A stretch of 64,000 nt of DNA from Singulisphaera sp. GP187 (GCF_900129635.1 NZ_FSRB01000002.1:1206727-1270726), one strand, 5' to 3'; numbered from the stretch's first letter, positions 14,716 through 25,601 are shown. Numbers and translations: made by a program. Notes: a model not told the origin generated them from the letters alone.

Positions 14716-17700
14716 TCACTGGCCGGTTTGCCCCTGGGCGGGGCGTGGGCGATTGGCCGGGGCGCCGGGGAGTCGCTTGGCGGCCGGGTCGGACGGCGGT
14801 TTGTCGAGGGCGAGGAAGGAGAAGAGGTCGGCAAGCTCTTGGGTGGTCAGTTGCTTTTCGATGTCTTCGGGCATGAGGGAGAGCTCGCTGACTTTTTTCT
14901 CTTCGACCTCGTCACGGGTGATCGTCTCCTGTTTGCCGCCTTGGATTTTGAGGATGACCCGTTGCGGGTTGTCCTCGACAACCAGGCCGGTCAGCACGCG
15001 ACCGTCGGTGGTGGCGATCATGGTCGCCTGGTAGGCGGGGCCGATCACGAGGCTGGGGTCGAGGACGTTCGAGAGGAGTTGCTCGAAATCCGAGCGGCCG
15101 ATGCCGGTGATGTCGGGACCGACCTCCTGCCCTTCGCCGTAGATCTTGTGGCACTGGGCGCAAAGCTTTTTGAAGACCTGCTGGCCGGCGAACGGATCGC
15201 CCGGGTTGTTCCGGAGCAGGTTACGCGCTTGTGCGATCACCTGCTCTCGCCCCGGGTTGCGTTGTTCGCGCACGCTTCCCCAGTGGGCTTTGACGAGCTG
15301 GGTCAGCTCCGGGTCTTTGCTCTTGGAGAGGCGGCGAATCTGGTTGACGTTCAAGACGGAGGGGGAGAGAGTCTTGGCGGCAACCGCCTGGACCAGCGGC
15401 TTGCTCCAGGCGGTGCGCTGGGTCAGGAGCTCAATGGCCTTCGGTTGGAGCTCGGGCTCCATCTTCGGGTATGCGGCCAGCACCAGGGACGCGACTTGGG
15501 GTTGGTCCACCCGGCCCAACGTCGCAAGGATCCGGCCCCGGAAGTCGGCCGAGCTCTTGCTGGGATCGGCAAGTGCCTCGGCGACGGCGTCGAGCACCGA
15601 GCCGTCGCGTGCGACGATGAGGGCGGTGAGCGCCTGCAGCCGTCGCGTCTCAGACTGTTGCGACGAAGCGAATCCACGTCGAGCCGTCTTGAGCCCTTCC
15701 GGATCTTTCCAGGAGGCGGCCAGTAGCGCGGCGTCGAGCGCGATCGGTGAGTCGGGCTGATCTGCCAGACTGGTTTGCAGGATCGGCCCCAGCCCCGCTT
15801 TCAACGCCTCGAGTCGAGGACCGGCGATCTCGCCGTCCTGAATCCTGGTGGCCAGGGCGGCCAGCCCTTTGCCGGCTGCGTCGTGGTCGGCGTTTCGTCC
15901 CGCCGTCAACATCGCGATCAAGCCGACGATCGGGCCGGCATCATGGTTGCGCCGGCCGAGGATCCGGTCGATGACGCGCGGCATGAGCCCGATCAAGTTC
16001 GGTGAGCGCTTGAGCTCGATCTTGCGGACCTGGGCGACGAAGTCGTCCCCCTGCTCTTCCAGGAGCGGATGGAGGTTTTGCCAGACGATGTGCGGGATCA
16101 GCACGTCGTCGCCGCACCGCGAGAGCACTTCGAGGAGGATGGGCATCGGCTCCACACCGGCGAGCTTTCGTGCGGCGATCGCGACTTGGACCAGCACGTC
16201 GCGATCGGGATCGGCGGTCAAGGAAACGACTTTCTCCCGGACCGTGGCGTCGACCTGGCGGAAGTTGCCCGCCGCGCGAACGCCCCAGGCCCGGAGCCCA
16301 CCATCGGCGAGTTCGAGGACCTGCCGGTGGAAGCCGGGCTCAAGGGCCCCGGTGCCGACCAGTGACCAGAGCGCGTGCATCCGCGTTTTGCGAGGCAGCT
16401 TTTCGTCGAGCACGAGCGTCTGCAACGCCGGTTGAGCCGTCGGATGGGCCCGCTCGATCAGGATTCGCTGGGCGATGTCGCGGTAGTAGACGTTCGGGCT
16501 CTTGAGCCGTTCGATGAGCTGAGCGTCGGTCTCCTGGGCCAGGTCGATCCGAGGAGCACGCGGGTTGTTTTCGTAGCGGACGCGATAGAGCCGTCCTTTG
16601 AGGCGATCGATCCCGTCGGGGTCGCGGCGGGCGTCCTGGTAGCAGTGATAGCGATCGTACCAGTCGAGGATGTAGAGGCAGCCGTCGGGCCCGGTCTTCT
16701 GGGAGACGGGCATGAACCAGGCGTCGTTGGCGGAGAGAAAGTCGGGGGCACTCTTCGCGCGATAGGTGGCTCCATTGCGTTCCAGGGTATCGACATTGAT
16801 GCCGTTCGCGTGGATGTTCCCCATGTAGAGCCGTTCGCGGAACTGGGCGGGGTAGGCGTCGCTGTCGAAGAAGTGGATGCCGCAATACGCGGCCTTTTGA
16901 TGCTTGTAGTCAACGATCGAGCCGAGCTTCCAGGTGAACGGGGGATATTCCCCCCTTGGCGGTGGTAATACCCGGTCTCGGTCAGGTGCCAGAGGTGGTC
17001 GATCACGCAGGCGCTTGCGAATGCACTTCCGTCGAGATTCCAGGCGATGCCCCAGGGGTTGCTCGTCCCTTCGCAGAAGACCTCGAAGTCGCGTGTCTTG
17101 GGATGGATCCGGAAGATAGCGCAGGTGAATTTGTATTCTTTGCCGCGATGCTTGATGTGGCTCTGGTTGAAGACGCCGTTCCAGCCGTAGAGCCAGCCGT
17201 CGGGGCCCCAGGTCAAGGAGTTCGGCAGTTCGTGGGTGTCGTCGCGGCCGAATCCCGAGACGACGACCTCGCGGGTGTCGGCCTTGCCGTCGCCGTCCGT
17301 GTCCTTGAGGAAGAGGATGTCGGGGGCGTTCGCCACCCAGACGCCGCCGTGTCCCACGGCGATGCCCGAGGGAATGTTCAGGCCTTCCGCGAACAGGGTG
17401 AACGAGTCGGCCTTGCCGTCACCGTCCTTGTCTTCGATCACCTTGACCCGGTCCCGCCCGACCCCGGGAGAACTTCGCGGGTACTCGAGGCTCTCGGTGA
17501 TCCAGATCCGGCCCCGCTCGTCGAACGTCATGGCGACCGGGTTCACGATGTCGGGTTCGCTGGCCACGAGCTCGACCTTGAAGCCGTCGGGAACGGTCAT
17601 CTTCGCAATCGCGTCAGTGGGCGAGAGCGCCGGGCCGGGCGGCTGGTCCTGGGCGTGGGGAATCACCTCCTGGGCCGTCACCTGCGCAGGCGACGAGAGA

Positions 17701-17783
17701 CCGCCGCAGAGGAGCAATGCGGTCAGGAACCGAAAACGGACGCGATACCGATGCCTCAACGTCTCCATGCCTCGTAACTCCAT
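14716..17783 (-). CDS. PVC-type propeller/HEAT/cytochrome c protein, interrupted by a frameshift
   Basis: A secreted protein of about 1020 residues in two reading frames. After a signal peptide (FLTALLLCGGLSSPAQVTAQ), residues 50-430 form a sorbosone-dehydrogenase-like propeller (VPDGFKVELVASEPDIVNP, GLNIPSGIAVG). HEAT-like repeats follow, then a c-type haem site CAQCH near residue 878. The frame breaks at the six-C run 16952-16957 (plus strand): one more base would read HRQGGEYPPFTWKLGS and join the two ORFs. It is either a sequencing error or a real lesion. Family members are large planctomycete proteins thought to act in periplasmic oxidation. The start could also be the ATG at 17768. Confidence 0.85.
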
Positions 17784-18521
17784 CACTCGGGAACCTGTCC
17801 GGTCGGGGTGGCTGGGCGTTTCTTGTGCGAATGGTCCGGGGGGTTGCACCGAAGTTGCAACGCGACCCGACTGGTCTGTTTCCTGATTCATTGAACTGGG
17901 ATCCCAAGAAATAAGGTCAGGGGGGCTGTGCCTGGCGGAGTGATCGAGGAAGTTCGGCTGTCGTCCGTCCGCCGGCCCGCTCATCATAAGGGGATCCGCG
18001 GCCGACTCAACGGAGTTTGCATTCCGCTCGAGTCGACGATCCAAGCCGGCCACGATCAGGCACCGTCGCACGGCGATGTCGGATCGGTTCCACCGTGAGC
18101 GGATCCCATCGCCTTGCCAACTCTCCAGCCCTCCGGGCTTGAGGAGCACGTGACGATCCAAGGCGGCTGCCGTCTCGATGGTGAGCGCAACATGAGGCCG
18201 GCGTGTCATGCCGGCCCTCCCACCTCTCGTGTCTGGTTTGATCGCCATCCAGGTTCTCATCGCGGGCCACCACGGGGCAAGTAAATTCCCGCCTTGAGCT
18301 CGAACAAATTCAAGCGAAAGTCCAGGCTTTCAAGCCGGGTGTCTCGATCGAAACCCATTGGTCTTGCGAAGGGAGAGGCAGGTGTGCCGCCGAGGTCGCC
18401 CCAGCCTCGGCGGTTCGTTCTCGCGTGGTCGCCCTCATGTTGGGAGAGAATGCTGGTTTGTGAATATTCATTGTGGATTTGCTTGCGTGTTCATGCAAGA
18501 ATATAGAAAAAATGCCGGAAT
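17784..18521. other. Intergenic stretch upstream of the PVC-type gene, no gene seen
   Basis: The frame of the PVC-type gene stays open leftward to 18260 but the extra residues look unconserved and precede the signal peptide. A small GC hairpin GGCCGGC/GCCGGCC is visible at about 18193-18213. I see no independent gene. Confidence 0.5.
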
Positions 18522-18697
18522 CTCGTTCCCACGCTCTGCGTGGGAATGCCGTCTGCGACGCTCCGCGTCGTCTTCCCCGGCGGGTGGGGCCGCAGAGCGG
18601 CCAGAACGGCATTTTCTCGCCGAGCATGGGAACGAGTTTCTCCCGAAAATTGTGGCCTCCGGGGCAGACGGACGGCCCGGTTTCTTTGCGACAGACT
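18522..18697. repeat. Repeat family C, third copy (expanded)
   Basis: Starts CTCGTTCCCACGCTCTGCG and ends with the same tail (CTCCGGGGCAGACG, TTTGCGACAG) seen at 14518-14572. The middle carries an extra inverted piece around GACGCTCCGCGTCG. Its end comes within four bases of the stop codon of the sulfatase gene at 18701. Confidence 0.7.
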
Positions 18698-18700
18698 CGT

Positions 18701-20011
18701 TCATTCGAGTGAATATTTCTTGTCCTCCGGAACGTAGAGCTGTTCCAGTTCCATCTTCATTTCCTGGACCAACTCCGGCTGATCCATGGATCGATCACGC
18801 GTCTCGCCCGCATCCTCGACCACGTGATAGAGCGCAAACCGTTCGCGTTTGGCATCGGCCAGCAGCTTCCAGGGGCCGCGCCGCATCGATACCCTCCACG
18901 GCCCGTCTTCGGCGTAGTCGAACTGCCAGTGGAGTGGCCTCGGGCGGTCGACCGACTTGCCGTCCAGCAGGGGTAAGATGTTCACACCGTCCAAGGTTCG
19001 GTCGGCCGGAGGGGCCACGCCGGCCAGAGCGCAGAGGGAAGGCATCAGGTCGGTAAAACCGATCGGCTCCGCGCACTCGGTCCCCGGCTTGACCCGAGCG
19101 GGCCAACGCACGATCGCGGGCACGCGATAACCGCCTTCGTACATCGACAGCTTCATTCCGCGAAACGGCCCGGCCGAACCGTGCGAATGGATCGCGTTCG
19201 GATAGCCAAGCAAGGCTTGCGGACCGTTGTCGCTGGTGAAGAGGACTAACGTCTTGTCGCGGAGTCCGCGCGTGTCCAGGGCCTCGAGCAGGCGGCCGAC
19301 CTCGTGATCGATCAGGCTGACACTGCCGTAGTAGTCACGCATCGTCTGATCTTTCAAATCGGAATACATCGCCCTGTATGACTCGGGCGCGGCGACCTGC
19401 TCGTGCGGGGCATGGAACGTGACGAAGACGGCGAACGCCTTTTCGCCGGCGTCAGCGATGAACTTCAGGGCTTCGTCCACAACCAGCGTGCTGGCGTGCC
19501 CCTTGAGCGGCGCGACCCGCTTGCCGTTGCGAACGAAGTTGGGCGGGTTTTGGTGGGCGGTATTGTTCTGGGTGGCAAACCAGTGGTCGAACCCGAAGTC
19601 GCCCGGAGTGGGCTCACTCCCGTTAAACCGGCTGTTCAAGTGCCATTTTCCCGACAGGCAGGTCGTGTAGCCTGCGCTCTTGAGCCGCTGGGCAATGGTA
19701 ATCTCGGTACGCGGCAAGTGAACGCCGGAGTCTCCGCGGATCCAGTCGCGAACACCGACTCGGTTGGGGTTGCGCCCGGTGAACAGGGCCGCCCGAGACG
19801 GGGAACAGATCGGAGCCCCCGAATAGAATGAGGTGAGGCGAACTCCCTCTCCAGCCATTCGATCGAGATTCGGCGTCTTGATCCGCGAGTGCCCAAAGCA
19901 GCCCAGGTCGCCGTAGCCGAGGTCGTCGGCAACGAGCACCACGATGTTGGGCTTCGCGGTGTCGGCGGTCGCAAGACAAGAGAGAATGATGGCGAGCGTG
20001 GTCGAAAGCAT
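18701..20011 (-). CDS. Type I sulfatase, exported
   Basis: A 436-residue sulfatase hydrolysing sulfate esters outside the cytoplasm. A short signal peptide ends near residue 18. PNIVVLVADDLGYGDLGCFG supplies the first metal-binding aspartates. The formylglycine motif is C69-S-P-S-R73 within ICSPSRAALFTGR, and SGKWHL and TSDNGP are the other family motifs. The cysteine needs conversion by a formylglycine-generating enzyme, not seen in this window. GGGAGA precedes ATG 20011. The gene stands alone, divergent from the kinase gene. Substrates in planctomycetes are often marine or plant sulfated glycans; nothing here fixes it. Confidence 0.93.
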   Translation of the reverse strand: MLSTTLAIILSCLATADTAKPNIVVLVADDLGYGDLGCFGHSRIKTPNLDRMAGEGVRLTSFYSGAPICSPSRAALFTGRNPNRVGVRDWIRGDSGVHLPRTEITIAQRLKSAGYTTCLSGKWHLNSRFNGSEPTPGDFGFDHWFATQNNTAHQNPPNFVRNGKRVAPLKGHASTLVVDEALKFIADAGEKAFAVFVTFHAPHEQVAAPESYRAMYSDLKDQTMRDYYGSVSLIDHEVGRLLEALDTRGLRDKTLVLFTSDNGPQALLGYPNAIHSHGSAGPFRGMKLSMYEGGYRVPAIVRWPARVKPGTECAEPIGFTDLMPSLCALAGVAPPADRTLDGVNILPLLDGKSVDRPRPLHWQFDYAEDGPWRVSMRRGPWKLLADAKRERFALYHVVEDAGETRDRSMDQPELVQEMKMELEQLYVPEDKKYSLE

Positions 20012-20401
20012 TCAAGCGGTCTCCCTGGCAACGGAGCGGGAAGCCTCCTACTCTACGAGATCATTCGATAGGTGCAAGAGCCTCGCATGTGCTGACTTGT
20101 GCGAGCATGACGTCCGGAGCCGTGCGCTCATCCGCCTCGGCCCGGCAGCGGCGGCATCGAAGCCAGGCGAGATCCGGCTTGGAGTTGTCGCAACCCGCCC
20201 GATCGCGGCTTCCCGCCGGTCTCCCCGCGCGGATCCTCCCTGCGCCTCCGAGTCAAACCTCCCTTCCTGTACGGATGCGAACTGACTATCATCGGCAGGC
20301 AGGCAAAGCCGGGGGAGGCACGTTTCGTCCCGGTTCGGCGAAACGGTTGCTCCCGAGTCGAATGCCGTTCGACGTCGTCCCGAGCCGGGAGAGACTTGCT
20401 A
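20012..20401. other. Divergent promoter region, no gene seen
   Basis: About 390 bases separate the sulfatase and kinase starts and must hold both promoters. I see no clear -35/-10 boxes or palindrome. Confidence 0.5.
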
Positions 20402-23017
20402 ATGGCCGGGCGAGCTGATGCGTCACGCGAGCTGCGTCTTGGGCTCTACGCTCTCGAGAGTGGGGCGATCGACGACGAACAGCTCATCTCGGCCATCCGC
20501 GCCTGGACCCGCTCCAGCGACCGGGCCTTGTCCCAGATTCTGGTCAGCCGGGGCTTGCTCGAGCGGGATTCACTCGCCCGGCTGGAAGACCAGGTCACGC
20601 GCGATCGCGAACGGTCCCTTGCACCCGCCGGCGAAGCGACCGCCGGCCAACCGCCTGAGCTCGAGCCGGACGCGACCGTCGCCTATGCCGGGCGTTCCTT
20701 CGACGAGAAGGACGGCAGCACCGTGCCCGGCGGCTCTCGGTTTCAAATTCTCAAGCCGCACGCCCGCGGCGGCCTCGGTGAAGTCTTTCTCGCCTTTGAC
20801 GGCGAGTTAAAGCGCTCGGTCGCCCTCAAGGAATTGCAGCCCCGCCGCGCCCATGATCCCGATTCCCAGGCCCGCTTCCTCCTTGAGGCGGAAGTCACCG
20901 GCAAGCTGGAACATCCCGGGATCGTGCCGGTCTACAGCCTGGGCCGGTACGCCGACGGCCGCCCCTACTATGCGATGCGGCTCATTGAGGGGGAAACCCT
21001 CGGGGCGGCGATCGAGCGGCTTCACCGCATGGGGGCAAGCGCGGCCAAGGCCGCCGACCGGACACTCGCGTTCCGGCGGCTCTTACGAAGCGTGATCGAT
21101 ATCTGCAACGCCGTGGCCTATGCCCACAGTCGAGGAGTCGTTCACCGCGACCTCAAGCCCGACAACATCATGCTTGGTCCGTTCGGCGAGACCCTCGTCG
21201 TGGATTGGGGCATCGCCAAGTCTTCGTTCGCCGACACCCGGAACCATCCCGGCGAATCCGCGGCGACGCTGGTTGCTTCGGCGGACGTGTCGATGACTCA
21301 GCCCGGCTCAGTGATCGGGACCCCCCGGTACATGAGCCCTGAACAGGCGGCGGGCGACCTCGAACGCGTTGGGCCGGCGAGCGACATCTACAGTCTGGGG
21401 GCGATCCTCTACTGTCTACTTGTGGGACATGCCCCGTTCGGGGACGGCGACCTGGCGAGCGTGCTGGATCGGGTGCGCCGAGGGATTTTCCCCGCCCCGC
21501 GCCGGGTGCTTCGGTCGGTCGACCCGACGCTGGAAGCCGTCTGTTTGAAAGCGATGGCTCTGGACCCCGCCGAGCGTCACGCCTCGGCCCTCGACCTGGC
21601 CAACGAGCTCGAAGCCTGGCAGGCGGACGTCCGCTATCGCGGCGAACAGGAGCAGGCCCTGAGCCAGGTCAAGGGCTCGTTGACCCGGCTCTGTCTCGAG
21701 CGGGCGCACCAGGCTTTCGGCCGCGACGCTCACGCCGAGGGAATGCTTTGGCTTGCCCGTGCGCTGGAGAATGCCCCCGCCGACCCTCCCGAACTCCAGC
21801 GTCTGATTCGCACCAGCCTGTGCGGCTGGCACTCGGGGGGGAAGCTGCTGGAACGGACACTTCGCCACGCCGAGGAAGTTCATGCCCTGGCCTTTTGCCC
21901 CGACGCTCGAAAGCTTGCGACCGGGGGCGCGGGCCAGAACGCCATCCTCTGGGACATTTCGACCGGCTCGCGCCTTTCCTCGTCGCTGCAACACCAAGGC
22001 GCGGTTCGCGCCCTGGCGTTCCACCCGGATGGGGCGTCGGTCGCCACGGCCGGCGACGACGGCATGGTCCGGCGCTGGGATGCCGTCACCGGCAAGCCGC
22101 TTGGCGATCCGCTTCGCATCGGAGGATCGATCGCCGCGCTGAGCTTCAGCCTCGACGGTTCGAAGCTCGCCGTGACTGCGACCGGGACCGGGACCGGGGG
22201 CGCGGGTCAAGCGATTCTCTGGGACCTCACGACTGGCCTTCCGCTCCGCGAGCCGGGGCAGAGCGAGTGGCGGGCCCTGGCCGTCGCGTTTTCCCCGGAC
22301 GGCAAGACCCTCGCGGTGGCGTGTGAGGACGGCCTGGTTCATCGGCTGGAGGTGGCGACCGGTCGGTCGACCGGAACGCCCCTCGAGCATGGTGCGGCCG
22401 TCCCGGTTCTCGCGTTCGACCCAGGCGGACAGATGCTGCTTTCTGCCTGCCTTGATGGAACCGCCCGGCTCTGGGATCTATCCACGCGGGTCGTCACCGT
22501 GACGTTGCCCCATCAGGGAGCGGTCCACTCCGTCGGGTTTCGGCCCGATGGAGACGCGTTTGCAACGGCCTGCGAAGACGGGACCGCGCGGCTCTGGGAG
22601 ACTCGCACCGGGCGACCGATCGGCGAACCGCTTTCTCACCGGGCGCGGGTCACCTGCCTTGCGTTCCGACCGGACGGGACGATGCTGGCCACGGGCAGTC
22701 CCGACGGCACGATCCGGCTCTGGTGCGCGGCCAGCGGCCTGCCGATCGGCCCTCCGTTGGCCCAGGGCGGAGCCGTTCGAGTGCTGGTCTTCAGCCAAGA
22801 CGGCCGCCGACTTGCAGCGGGTGGCTCCGACGCGACGGTGCGGTGCTGGAAGGTTCCGAACCCCGTCGAAGGCGTCCCCGAACGCGTCTCCTGCTGGGTT
22901 CGCGTCACGACCGAGCTCGAGTTCGACTCCGGCGACGCGATCCGCCGGATGGACGGTCCCACAAGCTGGGAGTGCCGCCGCCGCTTGACCGACCTGGGGG
23001 GACCACCGCTTCGGTAA
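20402..23017 (+). CDS. Ser/Thr protein kinase with C-terminal WD40 propeller
   Basis: An 871-residue cytoplasmic protein without a membrane segment. The kinase domain spans about residues 112-406: the glycine loop is relaxed (ARGGLGEVF), ALKELQP holds the ATP lysine, VVHRDLKPDN is the catalytic loop, and DWG replaces DFG, as is common in planctomycete kinases. GTPRYMSPEQ is the activation segment. Eight WD40-like repeats (about 490-820), each ending near LWD or RLW, form one propeller that may dock partners or substrates. The preceding ~110 residues resemble no known domain. ATG 20402 has GGGAGAGA about ten bases upstream; a TTG at 20396 is less likely. Confidence 0.93.
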   Translation: MAGRADASRELRLGLYALESGAIDDEQLISAIRAWTRSSDRALSQILVSRGLLERDSLARLEDQVTRDRERSLAPAGEATAGQPPELEPDATVAYAGRSFDEKDGSTVPGGSRFQILKPHARGGLGEVFLAFDGELKRSVALKELQPRRAHDPDSQARFLLEAEVTGKLEHPGIVPVYSLGRYADGRPYYAMRLIEGETLGAAIERLHRMGASAAKAADRTLAFRRLLRSVIDICNAVAYAHSRGVVHRDLKPDNIMLGPFGETLVVDWGIAKSSFADTRNHPGESAATLVASADVSMTQPGSVIGTPRYMSPEQAAGDLERVGPASDIYSLGAILYCLLVGHAPFGDGDLASVLDRVRRGIFPAPRRVLRSVDPTLEAVCLKAMALDPAERHASALDLANELEAWQADVRYRGEQEQALSQVKGSLTRLCLERAHQAFGRDAHAEGMLWLARALENAPADPPELQRLIRTSLCGWHSGGKLLERTLRHAEEVHALAFCPDARKLATGGAGQNAILWDISTGSRLSSSLQHQGAVRALAFHPDGASVATAGDDGMVRRWDAVTGKPLGDPLRIGGSIAALSFSLDGSKLAVTATGTGTGGAGQAILWDLTTGLPLREPGQSEWRALAVAFSPDGKTLAVACEDGLVHRLEVATGRSTGTPLEHGAAVPVLAFDPGGQMLLSACLDGTARLWDLSTRVVTVTLPHQGAVHSVGFRPDGDAFATACEDGTARLWETRTGRPIGEPLSHRARVTCLAFRPDGTMLATGSPDGTIRLWCAASGLPIGPPLAQGGAVRVLVFSQDGRRLAAGGSDATVRCWKVPNPVEGVPERVSCWVRVTTELEFDSGDAIRRMDGPTSWECRRRLTDLGGPPLR

Positions 23018-23030
23018 TAAAAAGTTCAGG

Positions 23031-23161
23031 TTTTAACCACGAATAACACGAATGACACGAATCATTTGAAATTAAAATTGTTGAAGAATTTAAATTATTA
23101 AATTAATCTTAAATTGCTGCTCTTTTTTATTCGTGTCATTCGAGTTATTCGTGGTTGAAAA
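23031..23161. repeat. Inverted repeat with AT-rich centre, family E
   Basis: Arms of about 32 bases (23031-23062 and 23129-23161) are nearly perfect inverted copies built on ACCACGAATAACACGAATG. The 66-base centre is almost pure A/T. It follows the kinase stop by 14 bases and could also end transcription, but its form is that of a MITE-like element. Confidence 0.75.
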
Positions 23162-23251
23162 TTTTTCTGTATTGTGCTCGAACCCGTCTCTGGGAGGCGA
23201 GAGGGGCGAGTGAATGCCCTGCTCTGTTCGGTGTTGTCTACGAACAGAAGT

Positions 23252-25177
23252 TCACCAGGGTGGGGTGAGGCGATTCAAGGCGGCACGGAACCGGTCGAGG
23301 GGGCCACGAGAGCCTTGAGAAGGGGCCAGGTCGACCGCCTCGCTTGGGTCATTCCGGAGGTCGTAGTATTCCTCGTGTCCGTCGCCATGGCGATGGTAGA
23401 CCTGGTCGTCGGTGACGACGGCACGCATCAGGTCGGTGGCTCCGGGGTGGTAGCGGAGCGAGACGGGCCGATCCTGGTCGGGCGAGAACTCCGCGAGGGC
23501 GGCCCCCTCGACCACTCGATCGGGCGCGGATTCGGAGTCCACTGACGGAGGGAGGAAGGAACGCCCGGGAAACGGGGCCCTGGCCTGCGGGATTCCGACG
23601 AGGTCGACGAGCGTCGCCGGGAGGTCACGCAGGCTGACGGCCCCGGGGACGACGGTTTTGGCCGGGAGCCGATTGGGGGCGATGACGATTAATGGGACAT
23701 GGATCTCCGGCTGATAAACGCTCTGCCGGTGGCCCACGATCGGGTAGCCGTTGTGGTTGTGTTCGCCAAAGTGTTCGCCGTGGTCGGAGGTGACGACGAT
23801 CACGGTGTCTTCGAGTCGGCCGAGTCGACCGAGCTCGGCGACCAGCCGGCCGATCTGACCGTCCAGATAGGCGAGGCAGTCGTCGTAGGAGTCGCGGGCG
23901 AGCCGCAGCTCTTCCGCGGTCCGTTGACGAGGCACTTCGCCGATCCAGTCCCGCAGGGCCCGGCGCTCGGTCAGCGTGGCAGGGCGACGGCTGAAGGGGT
24001 GAGCCGCACCGCTGGGGACGAGGTAAGGGTCGTGGGCGTCAAGATAGTTGAGGAAGACGAAGTAGGGGCGGTCGCCCTGGTTCGCGATCCAGCTCAGGGC
24101 CGCCTGGTTGATCTCCGCGGCCCCCTTTCGATGGTGCGATAACTCGAGCGGATGGCTCGCCTCGCGGCCGGCCGCCGTCCAGAGCTGATCCAGGAGCGGC
24201 TCGAGCCGCCGGCAGATCAGCCAGCCGAGCGCGGAGCTGCGGAGAGTCTCCAGGGGCGAGACGACGAAATCCTCGTAGTGCCCGAAACCCCGGCTCAAGC
24301 CGTACTCGGCCGTGCAGAAGACCGTGTTGGCGGCGAATCCGGCGGTCGCATATCCCTGGCGGCCGAGATACTCCGCCAGCGTGGGGTAACGCGTGTCGAG
24401 CGCCCGGTCCGGGCCGACGGACAATTCCCAGGGCCATCGACCTGTAAACATGCTTGCGTGCGATGTCAGGGTCCACGGTGATGTCGCGATCGCCCGCTCG
24501 AACCGAACGCCCTGGTCGGCCAGGCGTGCCAGGTTCGGCGTGGTGTTGCGCGGGGAGCCGTTGAGGTTCGTGGCATCGGCGCGGACCGTATCCATCACGA
24601 CCAGAAGCACGTTCGGAGCGCCCGGCCGGGCCGCTTTGTGGGACGAACCGCTTCGTGCCGCCCACCCATCCCGGCCGGACGCGATTGCCCCCAGGGCCAC
24701 CAGGGCCAGGCCGAGCGGTGGCAGGCTCGCTCGGACCATGCGTCGAAAACGTCCGCGGTGGGCCTGGATCGTCGGTGCGATCCAACAGGCGAGGCCCGCC
24801 CCAAGCATCAGGGAGCAGCTCGCCCAGAGCCCGGGGACAGCCAGCAACGGTGTCGTCAGCGCGAGAGTGCAAAGCAGCCAGGCGGCGAGGAGACCGCCCC
24901 CCTTCGGAAACGGACGAACCAGGATCGTCAGGAAGAGGCCGACGGCCCCGAAGAGGACCAGGTTGGCCACCGGAATCATCCAGAGGGCATGCGGACTCTT
25001 CCGGAATAGGCCGTGCTGGGTCAGGTGGACGCGAGCGAGGAACAGGCCGAGCTCGACGAACCCGACCACCAGTCCCGCCCATGCCGCCGCGATCACCAAC
25101 GCCAGCGGGTTCGCGGGCGCTCGTCCACTGCCGACGTCTTCAACGGGGCGCGGAGTTGCTCCTGCTGATGGCTCCAT
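23252..25177 (-). CDS. Membrane-anchored sulfatase-superfamily hydrolase/transferase
   Basis: About 641 residues. Five hydrophobic segments lie in the first 170 residues, then an extracytoplasmic alkaline-phosphatase/sulfatase fold begins at PNVLLVVMDTVRAD. The nucleophile region reads SPWTLTSHASMFTGR, with Thr where true sulfatases have Cys or Ser in C/S-x-P-x-R; VTSDHGEHFGEH gives the second metal site. The membrane anchor plus Thr fits phosphoglycerol- or phosphoethanolamine-transferase-like members of the superfamily better than sulfate hydrolysis. The start at 25177 follows GGAGAAG; the ATG at 25300 adds low-complexity residues. Confidence 0.85.
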   Translation of the reverse strand: MEPSAGATPRPVEDVGSGRAPANPLALVIAAAWAGLVVGFVELGLFLARVHLTQHGLFRKSPHALWMIPVANLVLFGAVGLFLTILVRPFPKGGGLLAAWLLCTLALTTPLLAVPGLWASCSLMLGAGLACWIAPTIQAHRGRFRRMVRASLPPLGLALVALGAIASGRDGWAARSGSSHKAARPGAPNVLLVVMDTVRADATNLNGSPRNTTPNLARLADQGVRFERAIATSPWTLTSHASMFTGRWPWELSVGPDRALDTRYPTLAEYLGRQGYATAGFAANTVFCTAEYGLSRGFGHYEDFVVSPLETLRSSALGWLICRRLEPLLDQLWTAAGREASHPLELSHHRKGAAEINQAALSWIANQGDRPYFVFLNYLDAHDPYLVPSGAAHPFSRRPATLTERRALRDWIGEVPRQRTAEELRLARDSYDDCLAYLDGQIGRLVAELGRLGRLEDTVIVVTSDHGEHFGEHNHNGYPIVGHRQSVYQPEIHVPLIVIAPNRLPAKTVVPGAVSLRDLPATLVDLVGIPQARAPFPGRSFLPPSVDSESAPDRVVEGAALAEFSPDQDRPVSLRYHPGATDLMRAVVTDDQVYHRHGDGHEEYYDLRNDPSEAVDLAPSQGSRGPLDRFRAALNRLTPPW

Positions 25178-25601
25178 GGTCGCTTCTCCAACCCGGCGCT
25201 GGGTCTGCCCCGATCCGCCTGGGATGATTCGGGGCGCGTACCCTGGTCGCCCGTCCCGAGCGCCGTCGACGCCCTCGGTTTTGGTCAGGATCGATTTCAT
25301 GAGCGCTCGCCTCGCAGGATGACTGCGCAGAGCGGCTCAGCGGCGGACCGGAATGCGGTACGTCGCGGGAACAAGGGCGCACAAGGGGACGTCCCCCAAC
25401 CCGAGGGCGAGGTCGGAGCATCCTACGATTTGCTCGGGAAAAGGACGCCGATGCGGGAAGTCTTAGCGCTCTCGTACGACGATGGAGCGCCTCCGTCTGG
25501 TCCGGGGCGAGCCACGAAGGCGGAACCCCCGCGCATCCCCTCAACGCTCGGAGCGGGCGTGGTCCCGGCTCCCGGGCGATCCAACCATCCCGCCTGGTCT
25601 T
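25178..25601. other. Intergenic stretch, no gene seen
   Basis: About 420 bases with overlapping short ORFs in several frames, all of biased Arg/Pro/Ser composition and without ribosome-binding sites. I regard them as GC-rich noise. Confidence 0.5.

Noticed and set aside
17784-18260. N-terminal extension of the PVC-type protein
   Set aside because: It precedes a good signal peptide and looks unconserved.
25140-25544. 134-residue minus-strand ORF before the membrane hydrolase gene
   Set aside because: Arg/Ser/Pro-rich, overlaps the gene start and has no ribosome-binding site.
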